Shown here: positions 1 to 8,366 of the stretch, one piece after another
Position numbering within the stretch: position 1 is the stretch's first letter
Layout: the number at the start of each line of letters is the position of its first letter
Assembly (NCBI GenBank): GCA_008931825.1
Contig: QXVZ01004971.1
Location: 1-29,690 of the forward strand
Direction: 5' to 3'
Length of the DNA: 29,690 bases
DNA from: Phallusia fumigata
Lineage: Eukaryota > Chordata > Ascidiacea > Phlebobranchia > Ascidiidae
Program-made: the position numbers and the translations under genes
The notes under the pieces: model-generated
What the model saw: the letters and a program-made list of their open reading frames with translations, nothing else
Database searches by the model: none
Told to the model about the DNA's origin: nothing

Positions 1-44
1 TAATTGAATCTTGAACGATGTCATACACATAACGAAGATGGCAT

Positions 45-666
45 GTAACGTTTAAATGTTGTGGTGCATCGAATGTTCAACCAAGTTTTCTCTTGAAAAC
101 ATTTTCTTTAAACGCACCTTCGTTATAATGAGATATACAACATTGTCTTTAGCGCTAGTAAGCCAAGTAATTTTCCTAATGGCAACCTTCATAAGAAATG
201 TGAATTGCGACAGGTCGAAGATGCGGATTTTCTAACCAATGGTTGTATGTACTTTTTGGTATTTCCATAACAATGTTTACACTGAGTCAGAGCAGCGTCC
301 TTGTTCTTTCCATTGCCCCCTTGACATTACGAATTCGTGACCAACAAGTTCGTAATTCCATTGTTCGAATCAGTGTGGGTACCGCAACTGTCTTCGTTCG
401 ACTTGGTTATGCTTTTCGCCATAATTTCAAACGCAGAAAAATTGAGCAGTGGGCCTCTTGTAACTTCGCGCCGCTTTACGTGTGCATTTAGCTTTTTGAC
501 GTGTTCTGCTTGGTTTTTACTTTTCGCGACTATCGCATGCGTTTGAATCCCATTCGCGCAAAAGCTAAAGTTCAACCGACAACGATGGAACCCACTGAAC
601 CGGTTAGACTTAAATACTGCAACTTCTGTCCCACCAAAGATCGAAATCTTGACTGACAAGTTGTAA
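45..666 (+). pseudogene. 7TM receptor family copy A, decayed 3' portion
   Basis: This is a remnant of the same receptor family as the intact copies at 3912 and 8367. Homology begins around 45-90, at the region after TM3, and runs to the family's terminal stop at 664-666. It is disabled in several ways. Two bases are lost near 392 and one base is lost in the A-run near 445, so the frame is disturbed for about 18 codons and then restored. A CAG has become TAG at 489-491, within TM7. A further 2-base loss lies near 612, in the C-terminal tail. The 5' half is absent or outside the window. The TM5-TM6 stretch (about 270-378) stays nearly identical to the intact copies, which suggests gene conversion. 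The 3' flank matches the flanks of copies C and D. Confidence 0.9.
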
Positions 667-1229
667 AGGGATAATTTTTCCTAAATTTTCATTTGAGAAA
701 TTGTAATTATATTGTGGTGAAAACAAAAGATTGAACATGATTTTTAGATTGTATATTTTGTTTTTGCACTTATTATGCATTGTTGTTGTTTTTTTATTGG
801 AAAACTTATTTTATTGCCCCTTATCGTGTTTTTAGCCCTTGTAGAACTGAATGGATCAGGTGTATAACGTGTTTAATTGTGCCACATTGCCGCCACGTGG
901 AACCTGTGTAGGTCGGTTAAACAATGAAACAAATTATAGATCTAGACTAATCACTCTATATTACACACCTACATGGGGGCAATAAAACCCTATTGAAACT
1001 ATCTTGAAGAAGTGCTATATCAAATAAAATAAAATATTATTAGGAAAGTGCTTATTCTAGTCAAGGTTAGCAAAAAAACAGTATATTGACGTCAGGACTT
1101 CACTGGCAGTTTTTAATACAAGACCCCTCTCCGCCAATGGTGAGATTCGGTTGGGGTGGTTGCGAGACTTTTAAACTATAGAGGTTTTGGTACCATATTA
1201 CCCTACGAAGTTATTTTTAAATGACAGAA
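667..1229. other. Intergenic 3' flank of copy A
   Basis: No gene is visible. The first 230 bases resemble the sequence about 430-630 bp downstream of copy D (9760-9980) and part of the copy C downstream region (5505-5640), so this stretch belongs to the duplicated unit. It is AT-rich with poly-T and poly-A runs. A short open frame around 853 is not preserved in the equivalent position of copy D and is not taken as coding. Confidence 0.6.
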
Positions 1230-1462
1230 ACAGTGCCACACATCCCATTGGCTACAATGTCCGATGTGATATATTAGCAGAGCCTAAAAACTACAGCAGT
1301 TTACCAATTATTAGTTGATTTTAGGCTTGCGATATGTTTACGGTAATATAGCACATCAGTGTATACTCTCTAAACAACACCTAAAAAACGCACATGGTCA
1401 TTGTAGTGCTAAAAAGTGCCCAGAACGTCCAATCTGCATGTTTTGGGCAACACAGTCTTCAC
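1230..1462. repeat. Paralogous copy of the TUFM 3'-flanking sequence (left part)
   Basis: Bases about 1350-1462 align with about 15030-15165, the sequence just beyond the TUFM stop codon. They share the string around 'catggtcattgtagtgct' against 'catggcctttgtagtgct'. They also align with 11540-11650. The alignment is interrupted by the hAT element at 1463-1783 and resumes at 1784. This is genomic flank carried along in a segmental duplication, because it extends past the likely TUFM polyadenylation signal. Confidence 0.7.
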
Positions 1463-1783
1463 GAGTGGTTCTCAAAGTGGGGTCCGCGGACCCATAGGGA
1501 TCCGTAAGGCAATTTTAGGGAGACCGCGAAGCGTCTTTGGTCTCACTTGGTCGATGTTATTTCGCGTGACCACTGATCCATTACGGGTGTACGTTTTATA
1601 TGCAGCATTGATTGTGGCCTTTGTGACAATGCTTGCTTTGTGGATGCGATCGTGGATTACACAAAGCGTTGCGGATGTGGAGTGATGAAGTAAAAAGTGT
1701 TTGAGTTAAAGTGAACTGCGAGTCATCAAAAAAACTGCAGGGGACCGTTGTGCAAATAATTTAAAAAAGTTTGAGAACCACTG
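1463..1783. mobile_element. Non-autonomous hAT transposon (MITE)
   Basis: The 321-bp element has terminal inverted repeats: left GAGTGGTTCTCAAAG, and right, read inward on the other strand, CAGTGGTTCTCAAAC. It is flanked by an 8-bp target-site duplication with one mismatch, GTCTTCAC (1455-1462) and GTCTACAC (1784-1791). CAGTGGTTCTCAAA ends and 8-bp duplications are hallmarks of the hAT superfamily (Charlie-like ends). A perfect 14-bp palindrome, GGGTCCGCGGACCC, lies at 1480-1493, near the left end. No transposase frame is present, so the element would have depended on an enzyme supplied in trans. It sits inside the duplicated TUFM 3' flank, and the related sequence near 15150-15170 lacks it. 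Confidence 0.88.
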
Positions 1784-1844
1784 GTCTACACAAAGCAACG
1801 TCCGCAAGAACGCATCAACGAGAAATTAAGAACCTATGAATGGA

Positions 1845-2035
1845 ATCAAAAAAAGTATTGTGAAATCGTGCGGTGATGTTCCTTACTTCTTTTGCAGCGA
1901 ATTTAGAATGTTTGTCGTCTGTTTCATACGGATCGCACAGAACGTATTAAATTGCTTCTTCATGCCGTCTTCAACGACTTCAGGAGCGATTTCATTTTCA
2001 ACCAAACAACAACGAACATCGCAATGTGAACACGA
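1845..2035 (-). pseudogene. Fragment of the TUFM last exon (copy 1)
   Basis: The reverse strand aligns with the 3' end of the TUFM last exon at 15340-15530. Read on the minus strand it gives a frame with IAPEVVEDGMKKQFNTF and CAIRMKQTTNILNSL, ending at a stop at 1883-1885. TUFM has [17 protein letters not shown] and [13 protein letters not shown] at the same place. Only the C-terminal extension and a little of domain 3 are represented. The upstream exons are absent, so it cannot make EF-Tu. It lies directly before the upstream flank of 7TM copy B, and so marks a duplication junction. Confidence 0.8.
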
Positions 2036-2063
2036 ATAATGAGTTTTAATTTCCCTCGCTTAA

Positions 2064-2800
2064 TTTTGCCAAAACAATGTCCATCTCGGAGCGGAAAATA
2101 TCTATCGAAACATTAATAAATATCAGCAGATGTCAAATCGTTTAATTTTTTATTTGACACTACGCTTTAGAACTAGGGTTTTAAAGAATAGTTCGACAGT
2201 TACATCAATAAAATGTTCCGCTTAGGTTTGTTATTAGCCACAAGCGTTAGTACACAACAGATGGAAAAAAGAAATGCGATATAACCTCATAAAATATGCA
2301 TCAAAACAAATTCAGCGATCGCAATGGTTAACATGGAAGCATTATTACTAAAATAGAACTAAATTTATTTCAACCAGTAGCAAAGATGCACACAGTTTTG
2401 AGTTGCTTTTTGAGTTTTATTTGTCACATATATCGAACCTTGACGATAAGTTAAAGGTCTACTAATGTGGTTAACATAAGCGTATAGAAAGGAAATTTTT
2501 CGCCTTAGGTGCTGCTAAAAAAATCTCAAAAGCTTTGGAATGTTTTTCTCAGGCAGTTCTTGGTTTTTCTTAGTGAAATTCGTAGTTGAATTTATCGTCT
2601 CAAAACCGTAGTATCGGTGAAGCTGTATAACCGTAAGAGTGATTTATTTTGTTCTCAGGCTACAAGCTTTTGCAAAGTCAAGTGCAATTGTCGAACAACA
2701 AATTCAACTGCAGTAAGAGTAGCTATCGAAAGCACGGGAAAACAAGGACGTAAAACACCGACTGTATTGTACTTGCATCAACAAAAAAGCGACCTTTGTG
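2064..2800 (+). repeat. Conserved upstream flank of 7TM copy B
   Basis: This stretch has no gene. It is homologous to 3122-3911 (before copy C) and, more distantly, to 7600-8366 (before copy D) and 12030-12377 (before copy E). Relative to copies C and D it lacks about 85-115 bp around 2585. A splice-acceptor-like string TTTTGTTCTCAG ends at 2658, 143 bp before the ATG. The shared block is the likely promoter and 5' untranslated region of the family. Confidence 0.75.
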
Positions 2801-3120
2801 ATGGATACCAACTTTTCCACACTCAGTTCCATCTTCGACAATGACAACAACACTAATGCATTTGCCTCACGCCAGTACGAACGATTCATGCTACCTCCTC
2901 TCCTCGTCGCATCTCTCTACATCTGCATATGTTCCTTAGTTTATCGAAATCGCAACATCGGAAGGTCGGATACACTCAAACAAACCAACCGTCTTGTTTC
3001 AATAGCGGCTGCGTCTACCTTCTTAGGCTCGGCTGCCTTCGCATTGGAAGTTTGCCCCTTTACAGTTAGCTGGCTCTGGTGTGCTGTATCCAGCACTCTG
3101 CGAAGCATGTGTGCTGTTAC
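2801..3120 (+). CDS. 7TM receptor family copy B, partial (5' third)
   Basis: The frame starts at the ATG at 2801, one codon after a GTG that continues the frame upstream. It encodes about 106 residues homologous to copy C: N-terminal tail with sequons N4 and N16, TM1 (LPPLLVASLYICICSLVY), TM2 and the start of TM3, up to the AV before the gap. It stops at the single N at 3121. What follows is not the rest of the gene but a second copy of the upstream flank. The 3' two thirds are therefore either deleted or missing from the assembly. The residues from NIGRSDTLKQTNRLVS match copy D rather than its closer relative copy C. Confidence 0.8.
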
Positions 3121-3121
3121 N

Positions 3122-3911
3122 AATTTTGCCAAAACAATGTCCATCTCGGAGAGGAAAATATCTATCGAAACATTAATAAATATTAGCAGATGTAAAATAT
3201 TCGTTTAATTTTTCATTTGACATTACGCTTTAGAACCAGGGTTTCCAAAAAAGTTCGAAAATTAAATCAATAAAATTTTCCGCTTACACAACAGATGGAA
3301 AAAAGAAATGCGATATAACCTCATGAAATATGCATCTAAACAGCGATCGCAATCGGTTAACATGGAAGCATTAGTAATAAAATAAAACTAAATTTTTTTC
3401 AACCAGTAGCAACGATGCACACAGTTTTAAGTTGCTGTTTTATTTGTCACATATATCGAACCTTGACGATAAGTTGGTCTACTAATGTGGTTAACATGAG
3501 CGCATAGAAAGGAAATTTTTCGTATTAGGTGCAGCTAAAAAAATCTCAAATAAGCTTTGGAATGTTTTTCTCAGGCAGTTCTTGGTTTTTCGTAGTGAAA
3601 TTCGTAGTTGAGTGTTTGATGGTGCTTTCATTTCTTTGAATCCAACACTAGTACGCTTGGTAATTTTCTTGTTTTGCTGCCAATCAGTTTGCATTTAAAA
3701 TTTATCGTCTCAAAACCGTACTAGTATCAGTAAAGCTGTATAACCGTAAGAATGATTTATTTTGTTCTCAGACTAAAAGCTTTTGCAAAGTCAAGTGCAA
3801 TTGTCGAACAACAAATTCAACTGCAGTAAGAGTAGCTATCGAAAGCACGGGAAAACAAGGACGTAAAATACCGCCTATTGTACTTGCATCAACAAAAAAG
3901 CGACCTTTGTG
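3122..3911 (+). repeat. Upstream flank of 7TM copy C (second copy of 2064-2800)
   Basis: The block begins immediately after the N at 3121 and parallels 2065-2800 with many substitutions and several indels. One is a stretch at about 3610-3700 that copy B lacks but copy D has (8005-8110). An acceptor-like TTTTGTTCTCAG ends at 3771, 141 bp before the ATG. No gene is present. The divergence from 2065-2800 is clearly higher than at the other N joints, so this looks like a true paralogous duplication, although haplotype mixing cannot be excluded. Confidence 0.7.
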
Positions 3912-4880
3912 ATGGATACCAACTTTTCCACACTCAGTTCCATCTTCGACAATGACAACAACACTAATGCATTTGCCTCCCGCCCATACGAACGATTCAT
4001 GCTACCTCCTCTGCTCGTCGCATCTCTCTACATCTGCATATGCTCCTTAGTTTATCGAAAGCGCAACATCGAAAGATCGAATACACTTAGACAAACCAAC
4101 CGTTTTGTTTCAATAACGGCTGCGTCTACCTTCTTGGGCTCGGCTGCTTTCGCATTGGAAGTTTACCCCTTTACAGTTAGCTGGCTCTGGTGTGCTGTAT
4201 CCAGCACTCTGCGAAGCATGTGTGCTGTTACAGGTAAATTAACAGTATTTGTGGTGCTATGGCTGCGACAGGGAACTCTCAACAATTCCATCACTTTTGA
4301 AAACAATTTTTTCAAGCGTAGCATCGCTGGGGTCAGATATACAACTTTGACTTCGGCGCTGGTCAGCCAAGCAATTTTCATTATTGCAGCCTTGATAAGA
4401 AAAGAAATTGCAACAAGTCGGGGATGTGAATTTGTAGGCGAACAGTTGTATGTTCTGTTTGGCATTTCCATAACAATGTTTACACTGAGTCAGATTAGCG
4501 TCCTTGGTCTTTCCATTGCCCCCTTGACATTACGAATTCGTGATCAACAAGTTCGTAAGTCGATTGTCCGAATCAGTGTGAGTACGGCAATTGTTTTTGT
4601 GACCGACTTGGTTTTGCTTATCAGTGTGACTGTAAACGCAGAAAATATAAGCCAGTGGGCTTCTTTTACTTTTGTGCCCCTAATTTACGTGTACAATCAG
4701 CTTTTTAACGTGTTTTGCTTGGTTTTTACTTTTCGCGACTATCGCATGCGTTTGAATCCCATTCGCGCAAAAGTTAAAGTCGAACCGCAAACGAAAGGTA
4801 ATCCTACTGAACCAGCCAAACTTCGAACATTTGCAACTTCTGTCGAACCGAAGGTCGAAATCTTGACTGACAATCTGTAA
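3912..4880 (+). CDS. Intact seven-transmembrane receptor, copy C (lineage-specific family)
   Basis: This is a single-exon gene of 322 residues starting at ATG 3912; a GTG codon precedes it in frame. I do not recognise the family by name. Hydrophobic segments lie at about residues 31-48, 65-84, 94-117, 144-162, 178-206, 217-242 and 250-275, giving a seven-helix topology. The N-terminus is short with sequons at N4 and N16 and no signal peptide. C104 at the start of TM3 and C172 in the second extracellular loop are kept in copy D, and C172 also in E, like the class A disulfide. The class A DRY and NPxxY motifs are missing. TM3 is followed by VLWLRQG and TM7 by FRDYRMRLNPIR. The cytoplasmic tail is about 45 residues. 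Intronless tandem receptors of this kind are often chemosensory in animals, but that role is only an inference here. Confidence 0.9.
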   Translation: MDTNFSTLSSIFDNDNNTNAFASRPYERFMLPPLLVASLYICICSLVYRKRNIERSNTLRQTNRFVSITAASTFLGSAAFALEVYPFTVSWLWCAVSSTLRSMCAVTGKLTVFVVLWLRQGTLNNSITFENNFFKRSIAGVRYTTLTSALVSQAIFIIAALIRKEIATSRGCEFVGEQLYVLFGISITMFTLSQISVLGLSIAPLTLRIRDQQVRKSIVRISVSTAIVFVTDLVLLISVTVNAENISQWASFTFVPLIYVYNQLFNVFCLVFTFRDYRMRLNPIRAKVKVEPQTKGNPTEPAKLRTFATSVEPKVEILTDNL

Positions 4881-4958
4881 AAAAGGTAATTTACCCGCAT
4901 AGTAACATTGTAAAAAAGCTTGTAACACCTAAAGATGGTGATTAATGTACCCTGGACA
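4764..4958 (+). repeat. Direct repeat, left copy, at the N joint 4959
   Basis: This 195-bp stretch (C-terminal tail codons, stop and 3' flank of copy C) is repeated at 4960-5154 with one clear mismatch (cgaaccgaagg against cgaacctaagg). The copies are separated only by an N at 4959. The second copy contains an orphan C-terminal tail with a stop near 5075 and no upstream gene. It is best read as an unmerged contig overlap, not a real duplication. Confidence 0.85.
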
Positions 4959-4959
4959 N

Positions 4960-5154
4960 CGCGCAAAAGTTAAAGTCGAACCGCAAACGAAAGGTAATCC
5001 TACTGAACCAGCCAAACTTCGAACATTTGCAACTTCTGTCGAACCTAAGGTCGAAATCTTGACTGACAATCTGTAAAAAAGGTAATTTACCCGCATAGTA
5101 ACATTGTAAAAAAGCTTGTAACACCTAAAGATGGTGATTAATGTACCCTGGACA
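4960..5154 (+). repeat. Direct repeat, right copy, at the N joint 4959
   Basis: Second copy of 4764-4958. It contains the last 38 or so codons of the 7TM gene without the rest, and should not be annotated as a gene. Confidence 0.85.
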
Positions 5155-6519
5155 CATACACATGATTTGGATTATTCAATGCGTCTTTAAGTCTGTTTTA
5201 CAAGGTACATTTTGCCCTGAGCCTAAAAGTTTCCAATAGTATAACCGAGCCAAGACCGGTAAAAAGGCCCACATTAAATAAAAGAAATGCATAAACATGT
5301 ACAATATTACAAAAAGTACGCATGGAGAGAAAAGGTTCCCGAACACATTAGTATTTTGAATTACATGTTTATACAAGAACGAAAATGTAAATTTTGGAGC
5401 CTCTATAGGATTTGCGTTTTGCTTTCTTTGTTTTATTTTTTACTTTCCCGTTGTTTTATTGTTATGTACTATACGTTGTGTTTCGTTTTCTGGGAGAACG
5501 TTTATAAAATTGTAATTTTACTGGTGTAAAAACAGTTGCACATGACTTTTACGAATTCATATTTTGTTTCTGCACTTATTTTGGGTTCTTAGTTTAAATC
5601 GGTTGGGTAACATATTTTTCTGCCCTGGAAAATTTGCGGGAAAAGTACAGCAATGGTTGACGACTTACCACTAGGTGACACTGCACCATGCGGCGTGAAA
5701 CTTCAATATTTTAAACAGAATCGTCACAACTAATTACAATGCACGTAAAATCAAACGAAGGCCCGCCAAAAATCATCATATGGTTGCACAGTTGCATCCT
5801 GTCCTAAATGCGACCAATCTCTTCTATACACCGCTTCATCGTTGGATGTAACGATGCAGATAAGACCTGTGGGCTACAAGTCGCAATTCTTTTCATATCG
5901 ACCGTTTTTTTATGGCATTTGGTAAAAATCTAAATCACCAGATTTCAGACTGGGTAAAAAATGCACATTGTTTGTGCTGATGGAGATTTCACCAAGGTTG
6001 TTACGAATATATCTTCCTATCAGCAGCTCTGATGGTATGTAACCACAATCCATTGGTGCACTTTGGTAAATAAGTATTGACAGATGAAATTCTTCGCCGC
6101 TCTTCCTTAATTTTTTCAACAATTTCTTTACTATTCACATGTTTTTATATTTTATCGCGCAAACTATGGACTTTAAGTTTTATGTAAAAATTTCCAGAAT
6201 CTCTAGATTACGCGTTGCCGAACTGTGAGACCGAATAAGGCCTGTTTCATACAAGTTATAGCAGCTGCAGTTGACAAACTTTCCAGCTTAAACACTTCTG
6301 GAAAATGGAAAAGTTATCCACAATAACTCAGTAGTTATGACCAATAAATCAAAAGAATAAATCCGAGGTCTGGTGGTTGAAGAGGCTCACTGGAAATTTT
6401 GATCGAAATTGCAAGCAGAACATTTCATGGGCAGATTTTATAAATTAGTGCGCGGCTCTTGCACTTTTCCAATCCTACGTGGCCAAGATGGATTAATGCC
6501 AGCAACGCAAACAACGTGG
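5155..6519. other. Intergenic region after copy C
   Basis: No convincing gene. The first 500 bases align with the 3' flank of copy D (9400-9880), including the conserved stretch around the AATAAA at 5277-5282. Bases about 5630-5700 align with about 10370-10430. Beyond 5700 I see no recognisable gene or element. Several short open frames (for example 5287-5529) have no family features and no conservation with the copy D flank. Confidence 0.55.
5277..5282 (+). terminator. Candidate polyadenylation signal of 7TM copy C
   Basis: An AATAAA hexamer sits in the block 'cacattaaataa' that is conserved after copy D (9556-9561). The distance from the stop is about 395 bp here, of which about 196 bp is the assembly repeat, and 221 bp in copy D. 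Conservation of the hexamer in both flanks supports a function. Cleavage sites are not visible. Confidence 0.45.
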
Positions 6520-6676
6520 AACAACAAACGTTAAAACTTTTAAATCCTCATGATGTAACAAGACAAATTGTCACGAAAATTCCAATACGTTTGCACTCAA
6601 ACGTTAACAACAAACGTTAAAATTTTTAAAAACAAATCGTCTAGATTTAACAAGACAAATTTCAAAATGTTTGCAC
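6520..6676. repeat. Imperfect tandem repeat, period about 86 bp, two units
   Basis: Both units start with AACAACAAACGTTAAAA (6520 and 6606), pass through a common AACAAGACAAATT segment and end near GTTTGCACT. The two units differ by scattered substitutions and indels. No coding potential is seen. Confidence 0.65.
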
Positions 6677-6929
6677 TGGCCGCAGGCATACGTTCCGTTT
6701 CCGGGACCATCCGCGGGTTGATAACTTAGATCAGAAAAGTTTAATTCTTTTCTATGTCTCGTTATGTTCGAAAGTGATTTTCACATAGGCCTTAACAGAA
6801 TTGCTATCGTTATATGAGGCAACTAGTGGGTTAGTTTGAGATAGCGTGCCAGCTATAAACATGTATTTTCAGCGGTAAAGGGTTTTTTCAGCTCATAAAC
6901 TTGCAACATTATTACAAGCCATTATATGC
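6677..6929. other. Intergenic, nothing recognised
   Basis: AT-rich sequence between the 86-bp tandem repeat and the gypsy fragment. I see no gene, structured RNA or clear repeat. Confidence 0.4.
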
Positions 6930-7400
6930 GCAATGGGAATTAAGTCATTAGGCGGTTTAGAAAATAAACGTATCGATGGTTTGTGGTCCGTTTCTATGCA
7001 CATAAAATAGCCAGCAACTCATTTTTAACTAGGTCATAACTTTTCTCGTACTTGTTGAGAAATCGAGCTGCAAAGTCAACAGGTACCCATCGACATGGAG
7101 ACAGTTGCAACGAAAATGACCCGAAACCATCCAATGATTACCATCTGCCGACACTTTAAAAGGGGGCCTTGGGATCATAAAACATGTGGAGTTGTTGGTT
7201 TGCAATCACATGCTTCAAATGCAACCATGCTACTTCATGGGAAATTGTCCAGTTATATTCACTTTGCTTATTTGTCAAATCTCGTAAACAGGCTGATTTG
7301 GCAGCAGGGTTTGGTACAAACTGCCCAAAAATGTTCAACATCCCAAGAAAACGTTGTAATTCAATGATTGATGCTGGTCTTTGTTATTCTACAATTCCTG
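6930..7400 (-). mobile_element. Ty3/gypsy retrotransposon fragment: end of reverse transcriptase and RNase H start
   Basis: Read on the minus strand, the segment from about 7400 downward has the C-terminal reverse transcriptase signature of Ty3/gypsy elements (LGMLNIFGQFVPN, then CLRDL and W-x-I-x-HE). It is followed by MFYDPKAP and, after a stop and a frameshift, an RNase H-like ELLAIL stretch near 7010-7040. The usual active-site part of the polymerase is not in this piece, and no LTRs, protease or integrase are seen. The reading frame is broken, so it is a dead fragment. A related fragment lies at 10430-11065. Confidence 0.8.
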
Positions 7401-8366
7401 AAAACAAAAATCGTTTAAGCCAGGAGGGAGGCAAGGGTTCCCCCCTTAATTTTGAATTTTTACATGAAGGTTGGTTATTCCTGTAAACAACTGTAGGTTG
7501 TACATTGTCAGGTTACTTGTTCTTTCCTCAAAATTGTGGGCTGACTACACTGTTGGATATACGGGTAGTCCATATTCGCCTAGAAAGTATATTTTATTGC
7601 AAAATTTCATGATAAGAATTTTTAATAGTTCGACAGTTAAATAAATAAAATGTTCCGACAAATAGATAAATTGTGTCAAATATTTAAATATTGAGCGACA
7701 ATTATTAACACACAACAGATGGGAAAATGGAATGCGATATTGTCATAATATATGCATCAGTGTTAGACTCGGTTTAACACGGAGCAATAATAAATCAGTG
7801 GAAACTAAAAAAATTTCAAGCAGTAGAGGTAATGCGCCCACGTTGTCAGTTGCTTTTTTGTGTTTCCAAACCGGATCACATATTTCGGACCTTAACGACA
7901 AGTTATAAATGTTGACTGATGTTTTTAAAATGAGTTGTAAACTACCTTCGGGATGTTTTTTCGTCATAGGTAGTTTTTTGCCTTCTTAAAGAAATTCGCA
8001 ATTCAGTGTTTGTTTTTGCTTCCATTTCTAGTTTTCAAATGCTATTCCAGTAAGCTTGGTTATTTGCTTGTTCTCTAACAATATTTTCCAATCGATTTGC
8101 AGTTAAAATTTATCATCGTCTCAAAACAGCAGTAGCAGTTAAGCACTATAACCGTTAGAACGATTTATATTATTCACAGACTGAAAATTGCAAATTCAAG
8201 TGCAATTGTCGGACAATAAATTCACCTGCAGTACTAGTATCTATTGAGAACACTGGAACAACAAGAGCTTCGTGTGAGTAGAAAATTGTGTGATTGTGTA
8301 CAAAAGTGGATCTAAAAATCTGTCCGCATTTGTACTTTCATACACATCAACAAAAAGGCGATCTTT
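7401..8366 (+). other. Intergenic and upstream flank of 7TM copy D
   Basis: Bases 7401-7600 hold nothing I recognise. From about 7620 the sequence aligns with the upstream blocks of copies B, C and E (shared 'ataaaatgttccg', 'acacaacagatgg' and 'cagtggaaactaaa' strings). A splice-acceptor-like TATTATTCACAG ends at 8179, 188 bp before the ATG, at the position matching the acceptors upstream of copies B and C. This is the probable promoter and 5' untranslated region. Confidence 0.65.

Noticed and set aside
1416..1685. 89-codon frame across the hAT element
   Set aside because: Starts in the flank and runs through the terminal repeat; it has no transposase motif.
4960..5124. Possible extra receptor C-terminal fragment
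   Set aside because: It lies in the right half of the repeat at the N joint 4959 and is an overlap artefact.
5287..5529. 80-codon + strand frame with hydrophobic stretches
   Set aside because: AT-rich 3' flank; the hydrophobicity follows from T-rich codons and the frame is not kept in the copy D flank.
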